Made by a program: the position numbers and the translations under genes. Below, in pieces: positions 9,356 through 18,034 of a stretch of DNA of 64,000 nt (positions within the stretch are counted from its first letter, which is position 1; every line of letters starts with the position of its first letter). The DNA is taken from positions 22,426 through 86,425 of the forward strand of contig NZ_JAQFWQ010000015.1 in assembly GCF_027706725.1 (NCBI RefSeq). Direction: 5' to 3'. The DNA is from Nocardiopsis endophytica (GTDB lineage: Bacteria; Actinomycetota; Actinomycetes; Streptosporangiales; Streptosporangiaceae). The notes under the pieces were generated by a model. It searched no databases. It was not told where the DNA came from and saw nothing but the letters and a program-made list of their open reading frames with translations.

Positions 9356-9601
9356 CCGGCCCCGGCGCGGCCGGGGCCTCCGTCCCGTCGCCCGGATGCC
9401 GGATCCGGCCACCCGCCGACGGCCCAGACGGGGCCGTCCCGCCCAACTGGCGCCATTCTGACCTGGAGCGATGACGGGAACGCCGGAGGCCGGGGCGACC
9501 GGTTCCCCTCCCCTCCGCCGCCGGTGCCGGATATCCCCGCTGTTAAGCTTTCGCGCCGGACTGTGACCGCCTCGGCGATTCCTGGAGAAACCGGAGGAGA
9601 A

Positions 9602-11191
9602 ATGGCGCGCAAGGTGAAGCGGGCCCGGGCCCTGCCCTGGCTGGCGTCGGTCGGTGCCGTTCTGCTCGGGCTCTCCGGGTGCAGCCTGCTGGGCGGCGAC
9701 GGCGGCGGTGGCGGCGGGGGCGAGGACCCCGGGAAGGACGGCGGAGGCGGCGCCGGGAGCGTCGAGCCGATCACCTCCCGGGCGACCAATGTGTGGGAGA
9801 TGCCGGGCGGGCGTGCCGAGATCAGCCTGCACCGGGTCGACGACGAGCACATGATCGCCCGGATGAAGGTCGTGAACGAGGAGGACACCCGGATCCACAT
9901 GGGGTCGCATCTCGCCGAGGGGTTCGGCGAGAGCGAGGACTACCCCTGGGACTACTTCTCCGGTGTCGCGTGGCTGGACCCCGGCGGGCGGAAGCTGCAC
10001 CGGCCTTACTACGTGGACGACGAGGGGCAGTGCCTGTGCAGTCCCAGCTCCGGCTCCGTCCTCGACGAGGGGGAGGAGTGGGAGGGCTATGCCGTCCTCG
10101 CGGCGCCTCCCGCCGACGTCGAGGCGCTCACCGTCGTCACCCACGTCGCCCTGCCGTTCGTGGACGTCCCGGTCGAGGACGGCGCGCCCGAGGGGCTGGA
10201 CTACACGCCCCCGAGCGAGGAGCCGGACGCCGAGCCGGAGACCGTCGAACTGGAGTCGGTGCTCGAGTCCGACCAGGAGACGGTGATCGAGGACTCCGAG
10301 GCCACCGATTTCAACCTGTCCACCGACGTGCTGTTCGAGGTCGAGGAGTCCGAGCTCACGTCCGAGGCGGACGAGCTGCTCGACACGACCGCGGCGGACA
10401 TCGAGGAGCTGGGGCCCACACAGGTCCGGATCGAGGGGCACGCGGACTCCTCCGGCAACGACGAGATCAACGACCCCCTGTCCCAGGACCGGGCCGAGGC
10501 CGTGCGGGACGCGCTGGAAGAGCGCATCGGCGGCGACATCGAGTACGAGACCGAGGGGTTCGGCTCCCGGGAGCCGATCGCGAGCAACGAGACCGAGGAC
10601 GGCAGGGAGCGCAACCGGCGGGTGACGATCAGCGTGCCCAAGGGGACCCCCGTCGAGGACGGGTCCAAGGAGGACGGGGCGGGCGGGGGCGCCTCTCCCG
10701 ACGAGGACGGCGCCGCCGACCAGGGCGAGGGGACCCCCGCGGCGGAGGCCGCCGTCTCCGGGCCGGCGGACGACGACGAGGACGCGCCCGAGGTCGACGT
10801 CGCGCTCACCGGTCTGCAGGCCGTCACCCCGAACACGGCGCTGCTCACCTACGAGCTGCACAACCCCAACGACGACGACGCGAGCGTCGACCTGTACATG
10901 TCCTCGGAGGACTGGATGGAGTTCCGGTACCACGCCACCCACGCCGTGGCCCTGGAGAGCCCCGGCGGAGGGAGGGCGGCGCGCCCCCTGCGGGTCGACG
11001 TCCCCGACGACCGGGAGGACCCGTACTGCTTCTGCTCGTCGGCGGCGGGGATCAACCTCGGGTCGACCATCCTGCCCCCCGGGGGGACGGCCGAGTACTA
11101 CGCGATGCTCCCGATCACCGCGAAGGCGGCGGTCACCGACGTGACGGTCGGCACCATGGGCACCATGGAGGGCGTCGCGATCACCCGCTGA
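9602..11191 (+). CDS. OmpA-domain lipoprotein
   Basis: Predicted secreted lipoprotein of 529 residues, anchored outside the membrane. The signal peptide ends in the lipobox LSGC (Cys27) followed by a Gly-rich linker. Residues about 30-210 form an uncharacterised beta-rich domain. Residues about 237-350 are an OmpA-type peptidoglycan-binding domain (STDVLFEVEESELTSEADE, then IEGHADSSGNDEIND and the ERNRRVTISV end). An acidic linker joins this to a C-terminal domain with paired Cys (YCFCSS) resembling the first domain (compare QCLCSPSSG), so the protein may contain a duplicated module around OmpA. GGAGGAG lies directly upstream of the ATG. OmpA modules in Gram-positives probably tether proteins to the cell wall. 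Confidence 0.82.
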   Translation: MARKVKRARALPWLASVGAVLLGLSGCSLLGGDGGGGGGGEDPGKDGGGGAGSVEPITSRATNVWEMPGGRAEISLHRVDDEHMIARMKVVNEEDTRIHMGSHLAEGFGESEDYPWDYFSGVAWLDPGGRKLHRPYYVDDEGQCLCSPSSGSVLDEGEEWEGYAVLAAPPADVEALTVVTHVALPFVDVPVEDGAPEGLDYTPPSEEPDAEPETVELESVLESDQETVIEDSEATDFNLSTDVLFEVEESELTSEADELLDTTAADIEELGPTQVRIEGHADSSGNDEINDPLSQDRAEAVRDALEERIGGDIEYETEGFGSREPIASNETEDGRERNRRVTISVPKGTPVEDGSKEDGAGGGASPDEDGAADQGEGTPAAEAAVSGPADDDEDAPEVDVALTGLQAVTPNTALLTYELHNPNDDDASVDLYMSSEDWMEFRYHATHAVALESPGGGRAARPLRVDVPDDREDPYCFCSSAAGINLGSTILPPGGTAEYYAMLPITAKAAVTDVTVGTMGTMEGVAITR

Positions 11192-11283
11192 GCGGCGGGG
11201 GCCGAGGGGGCCTGGCGCGGCCGGAGCGCGGCGGGCATCGTGGGACGGGTGCTGCCGCCGCGACGCCCTGATCGGAGCCCACC

Positions 11284-12612
11284 GTGACGAACGCATCGCC
11301 CCGTCCCCCCTCCGCCTCCCGCGAGGACCGCAGGGTCCTCGCGGGAGCGCTCGCCGGGACCACGATCGAGTGGTACGACTTCTTCATCTACGCCCAGGCC
11401 GCCGGCCTGGTGTTCGCTCCGCACTTCTTCGGCCCGGTGAATGAGCGGGCGCCCGGCCTGGCGACGCTCATCTCGCTGGCCACGATCGGCATCAGCTTCC
11501 TGTTCCGGCCGCTGGGCGCGGTCGTCGCGGGGCGGTTCGGCGACCGGATCGGCCGCAAGCGCATGCTGGTGCTGACCCTGCTCCTGATGGGCGCGGCCAC
11601 CACGCTCATCGGCCTGCTGCCCACTTACGGGCGGATCGGCCTGGCCGCGCCCGTCGCCCTGATCCTCCTGCGCATCCTGCAGGGGTTCTCCGCCGGAGGG
11701 GAGTGGGGCGGCGCCGCCCTGCTCTCGGTGGAGCACGCGCCGCGCGGGCGCCGCGGGTGGTACGGCGCGTTTCCGCAGATCGGCGTTCCGATCGGGCTCA
11801 TCCTGGCGACGGGCGTGCTGTGGGCCGTGGACGCGGCGACGACCGAGGGGCAGTTCCTGGCGTGGGGGTGGCGGGTGCCGTTCCTGCTGTCGGTGGCGCT
11901 GATCGCGGTCGGCTACCTGATCCGGCGGGCCGTGGAGGAGAGCCCGGTGTTCCGGGAGCTGGAGGAGCGCACCAGGACCTCGTCGGCGCCGCTGCGCGAC
12001 CTGTTCCGCGGCGAGAGCAGGAACGTCGTGCTCTCCGCGCTGATCTTCATCGCGAACAACGCGGCCGGGTACCTGCTCATCGCCTACTTCATCGGCTACG
12101 GCACCGGGGTGCTGGGGCTGCCGAGGTCGTCCGTCCTCCCGGCGACGGTCGTGGGCGCGGCGGGATGGCTGGTGTTCACACTCCTGGCGGGGGCGCTCTC
12201 CGACCGGATCGGCAGAGTGCGCACCTTCCAGATCGGCTATGCGGCGCTGTTCGCGTGGATGGTGCCGCTGTTCCTGCTGATGGACACGCGGGACATCGGG
12301 CTGTTCACGGTGGCGGTGCTGGTGATGAGCGTCGGGCTGGGGCTGTCGTACGGCCCGATGTCGGCGCTGTACGCCGAGATGTTCCCGGCGTCCGTGCGGT
12401 ACTCGGGGGCGGCCATCGGCTACGCCCTCGGCGCGGTGCTGGGCGGGGCGTTCGCGCCGATGATCGCCGAGGCGCTGATGCAGTCCACGGGGAGCGGACT
12501 CTCGGTGGGGGCGTACATCATGGTGCTCTGCGCGGTCTCCGGGGCGGCGGTGTCCATGGTGAAGGAGCCCAAGGACACCGACCTGGGCGACACCCGCCGA
12601 ACGCCGGTGTGA
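11284..12612 (+). CDS. MFS transporter, metabolite:H+ symporter (MHS) family
   Basis: Twelve-helix major facilitator of 442 residues. The N-terminal GTTIEWYDFFIYAQAAGLVF is typical of the MHS group (ProP, KgtP, ShiA relatives). The loop 2-3 motif is GRFGDRIGRKRMLVL, and the equivalent in the second half is ALSDRIGRVRTFQIGY. The long gap with VEESPVFRELEER between helices 6 and 7 is also typical. GTG start after GGAGCCCACC. It stands alone between a lipoprotein and non-coding DNA, so the substrate (osmolyte, dicarboxylate or shikimate-like acid) cannot be assigned. Confidence 0.9.
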   Translation: MTNASPRPPSASREDRRVLAGALAGTTIEWYDFFIYAQAAGLVFAPHFFGPVNERAPGLATLISLATIGISFLFRPLGAVVAGRFGDRIGRKRMLVLTLLLMGAATTLIGLLPTYGRIGLAAPVALILLRILQGFSAGGEWGGAALLSVEHAPRGRRGWYGAFPQIGVPIGLILATGVLWAVDAATTEGQFLAWGWRVPFLLSVALIAVGYLIRRAVEESPVFRELEERTRTSSAPLRDLFRGESRNVVLSALIFIANNAAGYLLIAYFIGYGTGVLGLPRSSVLPATVVGAAGWLVFTLLAGALSDRIGRVRTFQIGYAALFAWMVPLFLLMDTRDIGLFTVAVLVMSVGLGLSYGPMSALYAEMFPASVRYSGAAIGYALGAVLGGAFAPMIAEALMQSTGSGLSVGAYIMVLCAVSGAAVSMVKEPKDTDLGDTRRTPV

Positions 12613-12615
12613 CCC

Positions 12616-12639
12616 GTGCCGCCGGACCACCGGCGGCAC
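12616..12639 (+). terminator. Hairpin after the MFS gene
   Basis: GTGCCGCCGG and CCGGCGGCAC form a perfect 10-bp stem with a 4-nt loop 3 nt after the stop codon; no U-tract. Confidence 0.5.
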
Positions 12640-12829
12640 CGGCGCGCCGAAGGTGCCCCGTTCGCCCTTGATGATTCGGCGAGCGCCCATTGAACCGGCG
12701 CGCATGGAGGACACGACGCGCCGTCCGCGACCTGCTCGCTGGGCCGTTCCGCCGCTGGCAGGAGGAGGCGGCGGTGCGCGCCGGCCTCGAACCGCGCCGA
12801 CTGGTGTGGGAGCTGTTCGCGGCGACCGT

Positions 12830-12921
12830 TGCCGCAGCGCTGTCGGGCGGCGGGCGTGTGCGTGGTCGCCGGAGGGGGCGGCGACGGCAGAAGCCGGGCG
12901 GTTCCCGGGCCCTGCCTGCCG
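12830..12921. repeat. Dispersed repeat, copy A
   Basis: About 92 bp here are closely similar to 63751-63842 in the same orientation (shared blocks include CGGGCGTGTGCGTGGTCGCC and TCCCGGGCCCTGC). Neither copy sits in a recognisable gene. The 12640-13193 gap around copy A holds nothing else that looks coding, only high-GC open frames without good ribosome sites. Confidence 0.6.
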
Positions 12922-13114
12922 TCCGTCCGGTCACTCGCAGCCCAGCCGCCCACCCGCACCGCGAACGGCCGAGACTCGAGTCGCGCCGGTAGCGTCGTTC
13001 CTCGCGAGATCAACGACGTGGGCCCCTCGCGGTCCGTCCGTCTATCCGCGCGCCTTCTTGCCGTCGCCTGTCCTAGGGGCCGCGTTCACCCCCTCAGGCG
13101 CGGACCCTCATCAC

Positions 13115-13147
13115 GATCGGCCGGGCGGGGAGACCGCCCGGCCGATC
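13115..13147. terminator. Perfect 14-bp hairpin upstream of the Imm21-like gene
   Basis: GATCGGCCGGGCGG and its exact complement flank a 5-nt loop. It lies 46 bp before the start of the following gene, so it could be a terminator for something upstream or a 5' structural element of that gene's transcript. Confidence 0.5.
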
Positions 13148-13193
13148 GACACTGGTACGGTCGCCGCCTTCATTCTGCGAACGGGGCGGTGGC

Positions 13194-13754
13194 ATGAGCG
13201 TTCCTCTTGAGTGGGTGGAATCGATGGGCGGCCCGTTGGTCGTCGTCCCTGTGTCGGCGCTGCCCGCGTGGAGCGGGGGGACGATGAGCGGGATCCTCAT
13301 GGGAGGAGACGTCCTCGACGACTACGACAGGGCCATGGCGGTGGACGACCTCGCCGGGATCGTCTCCGTGGGCGGCGGCGCGGGGCGGGCGCTGGTCCTG
13401 GGCGATGGGCCCGACCCCGGCTGCTATCTGCCCGAGCACCGGGCCTTCCTGCGCTGGTGCGGGGCAGAGTCCGAATCCCGTTTGAGGAGCGCGGCCGAGG
13501 AGGTGCTCGCCGACCCGGCCACGAGCTGGGACGAGTGCGGCACCTGGGTGACGGACGGCCCGGCCGTGCTCATGGACGCCGCCGTTCCGGGGACGGAACT
13601 GGACACCGCGTACCCGGACGAGGGGATGCCCGAGCAGGCGCCGGTGCCCCTGCCGCCCGGCCGGTGGCGGGTGCGGGCGACACAGACGGAGGCCGATCCG
13701 GAGACCTGGGTCGGGCTGGTGCAGCTCCTCCCTGCCGACTCCGCAGATGCCTGA
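13194..13754 (+). CDS. Imm21-like immunity protein
   Basis: Small soluble protein of 186 residues. The opening WVESMGGPLVVVPVSALPAW, the following DDYDRAMAVDDLAGIV and the ALVLGDGP strand match my memory of the Imm21 family found beside polymorphic toxins in actinobacteria. No toxin, secretion gene or Rhs/WXG partner is nearby, so it is an orphan here. Such orphan immunity genes are common and may neutralise toxins from neighbouring strains. The gene is closed by a strong terminator before rph. The assignment is by pattern recall, without a database search. Confidence 0.68.
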   Translation: MSVPLEWVESMGGPLVVVPVSALPAWSGGTMSGILMGGDVLDDYDRAMAVDDLAGIVSVGGGAGRALVLGDGPDPGCYLPEHRAFLRWCGAESESRLRSAAEEVLADPATSWDECGTWVTDGPAVLMDAAVPGTELDTAYPDEGMPEQAPVPLPPGRWRVRATQTEADPETWVGLVQLLPADSADA

Positions 13755-13846
13755 GGCGCTCTCGACCGGAGCCGACCAGCCCGGAACGCTCACCTCATTC
13801 GCGGCGGGCGCCCTCGGGTCGCGGCGGGGAGGCCCTAGAAAAGACG

Positions 13847-13882
13847 AATGGCAGGGAGAAAAATTCCTCCCTGCCATTTTCA
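13847..13882 (+). terminator. Intrinsic terminator
   Basis: AATGGCAGGGAG and CTCCCTGCCATT form a perfect 12-bp stem followed by TTTTC, separating the immunity gene from rph. Confidence 0.82.
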
Positions 13883-13898
13883 ACGTATAGCAGGACCG

Positions 13899-13917
13899 GG
13901 GGCTTGTGGCAAGACCT
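13899..13917 (+). promoter_or_regulatory. Rifamycin-associated element (RAE)
   Basis: GGGGCTTGTGGCAAGACCT is a 19-bp imperfect inverted repeat that agrees at most positions with the RAE known upstream of rifamycin-inactivating genes in actinobacteria. It lies 60 bp before the rph start, within the expected promoter zone, and implies rifamycin-inducible expression. Confidence 0.78.
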
Positions 13918-13976
13918 GGGGAATGCTGCAGAATGCATCGGCCGAAGCGGGAGAACGATGCACGGGGGAGTGGCAC

Positions 13977-16619
13977 ATGCCGGATATCGAAGGCGGCGCG
14001 GCGGGAGACGTCGCAGTCGGCCGTTACGTGGTGGACCTGCGGGCGACCGACCGGCGGAAGGGCGCTCTCGTCGGGGGCAAGGGCGCGAACCTGGGGGAGC
14101 TGTCAGGGATCGAGGGCATCGACGTGCCCGACGGGTTCTGCGTGACGACGGAGGCCTTCCGGAGGGCCATGGCGGAGGTGCCCTCGCTCGACGACGGGCT
14201 CGCACGGCTGTCGCGCCTGGACACGGGCGATACGGCGGGGATCCGCGCGCTGAGCGCGGAGGTCCGTGCGGCCGTCGAGGAGGCCGCCGTCCCCAATGAC
14301 CTGGCGGCGGAGATCCTCCGCGCTCTCGCCCGGCACGGCGAGGACGCCGCCTACGCCGTCCGGTCCAGCGCGACGGCGGAGGACCTGCCGGGGGCGTCCT
14401 TCGCGGGCCAGCAGGACACCTACCTGAACATCGTGGGGCCGACGGCGGTCGTCGACGCCGTGCGCCGGTGCTGGGCCTCGCTCTTCACCGAGCGGGCGGT
14501 CGCCTACCGCCAGCGGAACGGCTTCGGCCACCGCGGGGTGCTCATGGCCGTGGTGGTGCAGCGGATGGTCCCCTCCGAGGCGGCCGGGGTCCTCTTCACC
14601 GCGGACCCCGTCACCTCGAACCGGACGGTGGCCACCGTGGAGGCGGCCTTCGGCCTCGGCGAGGCCCTCGTCTCCGGGGCGGTGAACGCCGACGTCTACA
14701 GGGTGCGCGGCGGCCGGGTCGTCGAGAAGGCGGTCGGCGACAAGAGGTCGGCCGTCCATTCCGCACCGGAGGGCGGCACGCGGGAGCGGGCGGTCGGACA
14801 CGAGCAGCGCGAGCGGCCGGTGCTGACCGATGAGCAGGCGGTGCGGCTCGTGGAGCTGGGGCGGCGCATCGAGCGGCACTTCGGCGCCCCGCAGGACATC
14901 GAGTGGTGCCTGGCCGACGGCGGCTTCAGGATCGTCCAGAGCCGGGCGATCACCACGCTCTTCCCCGTCCCCCGGACGCGGGAGCCGGGCGACCGCGTGT
15001 ACGTCTCCGTCGGACACCAGCAGATGATGACCGATGCGATGAAGCCCCTGGGGATCTCCTTCTGGCAGGCGACGACTCCGCGGCCGATGGCCGAGGCGGG
15101 CGGACGGCTGTTCGTGGACGTCACCGGGCGCCTGGCCTCGCGGGCGGGGCGCGAGGAGGTCCTGGGGGCCCTCGGAGGGTCCGACCCGCTGATCGGGGAC
15201 GCGCTGCGGACGCTCCTCGACCGCGGATTCGTCCCGCCCACCCCGGAGGAGGACCAGGGGGAGGCGGCCGGACCGCCCGCCGGCGGCGCGCCGCCGGCGA
15301 TGGACGCCGACCCGGACGCCGTCGCCGCGATGGTCGAGCGCGGCCGCGCGTCCCTCGCCGCCGCCGAACGCGAGATCCGGACCGTGTCGGGCCCGGAGCT
15401 GTTCGACTTCATCCTGAAGGACCTGGACGACCTCAAGGGCTTCATGTTCGACCCGCAGGGCCTGCGAATGATCATGGCGGGGATCGATGCCGCCGGGTGG
15501 CTGAACGAGAGGCTGCACGCGTGGCTGGGCGAGACGAACCCCGCGGACACGCTGACGCGGTCCGCCCCCGGGAACGTGGCCTCGGAGATGGGGCTCGCGC
15601 TGCTGGACGTCGCGGACGCGGTCCGCCCGCATCCGGAGGTGGTGGCCTTCCTGCGGGAGGTCGGTGAGGACCAGGACTTTCTGGAGGAGATGGACGGGCT
15701 CGCCGGAGGGGCGGAGGCGCGGTCCGCGATCCGGGGCTACCTCGACACCTACGGCATGCGCTGCGTCGGCGAGATCGACATCACCCGGCCCCGCTGGAGC
15801 GAGCGCCCCGCCGCGCTCGTGCCCGCGATCCTCGGGAACATCGACAACTTCGCTGCGGGGGAGGGCTCGCGGCGCTACGAAGAGGGGCGGCAGGCGGCCT
15901 TGAAGAAGAAGCACGAGGTCCTGGAGCGCCTGCGCGCCCTGCCCGAAGGTGAGCGGAGGGCCGAGGAGGCCGAGCGGATGATCGACCGCGTGCGCACCTT
16001 CGCCGGGTACCGGGAGTATCCGAAGTACGCCATGGTCAGCCGCTACTTCATGTACAAGAAGGCGCTGCTGGGCGAGGCCGACCGCCTCGTGCGGGACGGC
16101 GCGCTCGGTGACCGGGAGGACGTGTACTTCCTCAGGTTCGAGGAGTTCCGGGAGGCCGTGCGCACGGGACGGGCGGACGAGGGGCTCATCCGCCGCCGCA
16201 GGGAGGAGTACGGGGTGCACCGGTCGCTGACGCCGCCCCGGGTGCTGACCTCGGAGGGGGAGGCCCTCTCCGGGGAGTACCGGCGCGGGGGAGCGCCCGC
16301 CGGAGCGCTGAGCGGCCTGCCGGTCTCCAGCGGCACCGTCGAGGGCAGGGCCCGCGTGGTCCTGGACATGGCCGAGGCGGACCTGGAGGAGGGCGACATC
16401 CTCGTCACCGCGTTCACCGACCCGAGCTGGTCCCCGCTGTTCGTGACCGCCGGGGCCCTGGTGACGGAGGTCGGGGGGCTGATGACCCACGGCGCGGTGG
16501 TCGCCCGCGAGTACGGCCTGCCCGCGGTCGTAGGGGTGGAGGACGCCACCCGGCTGATCCAGGACGGTCAGCGCATCCGAGTCGACGGCACGGCCGGGTA
16601 CGTGGAGGTCCTGCCGTAG
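13977..16619 (+). CDS. rph: Rifampin phosphotransferase (PEP-synthase-like)
   Basis: Inactivates rifamycins by transferring the beta-phosphate of ATP to the drug; 880 residues, close to known Rph enzymes. Domain order is ATP-binding (GGKGANLGELSG near the N-terminus, AVRSSATAEDLPGASFAGQQ, then DIEWCLADGGFRIVQSRAIT), a central rifamycin-binding domain (about 400-770), and a swivelling phosphohistidine domain whose catalytic His is H838 in GGLMTHGAVVAREYG. PEP synthases share the ends but lack this central domain. The ATG chosen has GGGGGAG 6 nt upstream. An RAE lies in the promoter and a strong terminator follows, so it is a self-contained, probably rifamycin-induced resistance unit. Confidence 0.9.
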   Translation: MPDIEGGAAGDVAVGRYVVDLRATDRRKGALVGGKGANLGELSGIEGIDVPDGFCVTTEAFRRAMAEVPSLDDGLARLSRLDTGDTAGIRALSAEVRAAVEEAAVPNDLAAEILRALARHGEDAAYAVRSSATAEDLPGASFAGQQDTYLNIVGPTAVVDAVRRCWASLFTERAVAYRQRNGFGHRGVLMAVVVQRMVPSEAAGVLFTADPVTSNRTVATVEAAFGLGEALVSGAVNADVYRVRGGRVVEKAVGDKRSAVHSAPEGGTRERAVGHEQRERPVLTDEQAVRLVELGRRIERHFGAPQDIEWCLADGGFRIVQSRAITTLFPVPRTREPGDRVYVSVGHQQMMTDAMKPLGISFWQATTPRPMAEAGGRLFVDVTGRLASRAGREEVLGALGGSDPLIGDALRTLLDRGFVPPTPEEDQGEAAGPPAGGAPPAMDADPDAVAAMVERGRASLAAAEREIRTVSGPELFDFILKDLDDLKGFMFDPQGLRMIMAGIDAAGWLNERLHAWLGETNPADTLTRSAPGNVASEMGLALLDVADAVRPHPEVVAFLREVGEDQDFLEEMDGLAGGAEARSAIRGYLDTYGMRCVGEIDITRPRWSERPAALVPAILGNIDNFAAGEGSRRYEEGRQAALKKKHEVLERLRALPEGERRAEEAERMIDRVRTFAGYREYPKYAMVSRYFMYKKALLGEADRLVRDGALGDREDVYFLRFEEFREAVRTGRADEGLIRRRREEYGVHRSLTPPRVLTSEGEALSGEYRRGGAPAGALSGLPVSSGTVEGRARVVLDMAEADLEEGDILVTAFTDPSWSPLFVTAGALVTEVGGLMTHGAVVAREYGLPAVVGVEDATRLIQDGQRIRVDGTAGYVEVLP

Positions 16620-16651
16620 GGAGCTCCGGCCCGGACGCCTGACCGTCCGAC

Positions 16652-16693
16652 GACGCCGGGGCCGCACCCCGGACGGGGTGCGGCCCCGGCGTC
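16652..16693 (+). terminator. Strong hairpin terminator after rph
   Basis: A perfect 19-bp GC-rich stem (beginning GACGCCGGGG) with a GGAC loop, followed by TTCCCCCC, ends the rph transcript. The remaining 300 bp up to the next gene are non-coding apart from operator-like sites. Confidence 0.85.
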
Positions 16694-16935
16694 TTCCCCC
16701 CCGGTCGGCGCGCAGGGGGCATCGGTGGTCCCGGTTGATGTGTCATCGGCCATCGTCGTGGGTCGACGAGTAGTCCAGGGGGCCTCCTCCGTGCGCACCG
16801 CCGCCGTCGCCCGCGTTCCGGCCATGTGAGTCGGCCCACGCCTCGCCCTCTTCCTGAGGGGATCCCGCTCTGCGTCGCCTGTGTCACGAGGGCCGCCGCC
16901 GTGCCCGTCGGCGGCTCATCCCCCCGAGGAAAGAT

Positions 16936-16980
16936 GTTGACGTGTCATCATCATGGGGTTAGGTTCAGTTGACGCATCAA
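16936..16980. promoter_or_regulatory. MarR-type operator sites before the NmrA-like gene
   Basis: AGTTGACGCATCAA (16967-16980) contains the inverted repeat TTGA-N4-TCAA, and a related GTTGACGTGTCATCA occurs at 16936-16950. AGTTGACGCATCA recurs exactly at 18543-18555 before the marR gene, so both genes are probably bound by the same regulator. Confidence 0.6.
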
Positions 16981-17011
16981 CATTAATTCTTCCCGGACAG
17001 GGGTTACAGCC

Positions 17012-17962
17012 ATGAACGAGCAGAAGGTCATCGCGGTCACCGGAGCCACGGGCGCACAGGGCGGTGGTGCCGCGCGGGCGATCCTCGCCCACCCGGCCTC
17101 GGGCTTCACGGTGCGCGCGCTCACCCGGAACCCCGACTCGCCCGCCGCCCGGGAACTCGCCCGGCTCGGCGCCGAGGTCGTGCGGGCGGACTTCGAGGAC
17201 GAGGCGAGCGTGCACAAGGCGTTCGAAGGCGCCTACGGTGCCTTCCTGGTCACCAACTTCTGGGCGCACGCCTCGGCGGCCAGGGAGATCGAGGAGGCCG
17301 AGGTGCTGGTGCGGGCCGCCAAGGCCGCGGGGCTCCGGCACGTGGTGTGGTCGACCCTGGAGGACACCCGCGAGCTGCTGCCGCTGGAGGACGAGCGGAT
17401 GCCCGTCCTGCAGGGCAGGTACAACGTGCCGCACTTCGACGCCAAGGGCGAGGCGAACGACCTGTTCCGGAAGGCCGGGGTGCCGACGACCTTCCTGAAC
17501 TCCACGTTCTTCTTCCAGAACTTCCTGACCACGATGGCCCCCAAGCGCGGTGAGGACGGCGTGCTGACCCTGACCCTGCCGCTGGAGGAGGGCAGGCTCC
17601 TCTCGGGCGTGGACGTCGACGACATCGGCCGGACCGCCCGCGCCATCCTCGAGGGCGGCGAGCGGTTCATCGGCCGGACCGTCAGCCTGGCCGGGGACCA
17701 CCTGACCGGTGCGCAGTACGCGGCGAAGCTGGAGGCCGTGCTCGGCGAGCCGGTGCGCTTCCAGTCGGTGCCCTACGACGTCTTCCGCTCCTTCGGCTTC
17801 CCGGGCGCCGAGGAGGTCGGCAACATGTTCCAGTTCTACGGCGACTTCGACCGGGAGTTCACCGGTGCCCGCGACCTGGACGGGCTCCGGGAGCTGAACC
17901 CGGAGCTCAAGAGCTTCGATGACTGGCTGGCCGCCAACGCCGCGGCGTTCAAGGAGATCTGA
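17012..17962 (+). CDS. NmrA-like NAD(P)-binding protein
   Basis: Atypical short-chain dehydrogenase fold of 316 residues. The dinucleotide-binding loop VTGATGAQGGGAARAIL sits at residues about 8-24; VRALTRNPDSPAAREL follows as the second strand. The remaining sequence (NFWAHASAAREIEEAEVL, STLEDTRELLPLE, FFFQNFL) matches the NmrA/HSCARG group, which often acts as a redox sensor or quinone/flavonoid reductase and does not always have catalytic activity. Sites similar to the MarR operator lie just upstream, and the marR gene is 70 bp downstream in convergent orientation. The pair probably forms a small inducible response unit. Confidence 0.88.
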   Translation: MNEQKVIAVTGATGAQGGGAARAILAHPASGFTVRALTRNPDSPAARELARLGAEVVRADFEDEASVHKAFEGAYGAFLVTNFWAHASAAREIEEAEVLVRAAKAAGLRHVVWSTLEDTRELLPLEDERMPVLQGRYNVPHFDAKGEANDLFRKAGVPTTFLNSTFFFQNFLTTMAPKRGEDGVLTLTLPLEEGRLLSGVDVDDIGRTARAILEGGERFIGRTVSLAGDHLTGAQYAAKLEAVLGEPVRFQSVPYDVFRSFGFPGAEEVGNMFQFYGDFDREFTGARDLDGLRELNPELKSFDDWLAANAAAFKEI

Positions 17963-18034
17963 GAGGACGGCGGCCGAGCGGCGGCGGAGGAGCGGCGGCG
18001 GCCCGGGCATGGGGGCACGGGCCGCCGCCACGGC

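Noticed and set aside
8006..11296. Very long minus-strand open frame over the NhaC and lipoprotein genes
   Set aside because: It is the low-stop-codon antisense frame of GC-rich coding DNA; its translation is low-complexity Arg/His/Gly and has no family resemblance.
12653..13210. Open frames between the MFS and Imm21-like genes
   Set aside because: Arg/Pro-rich in every frame, no ribosome sites, and part of the region is a dispersed repeat.
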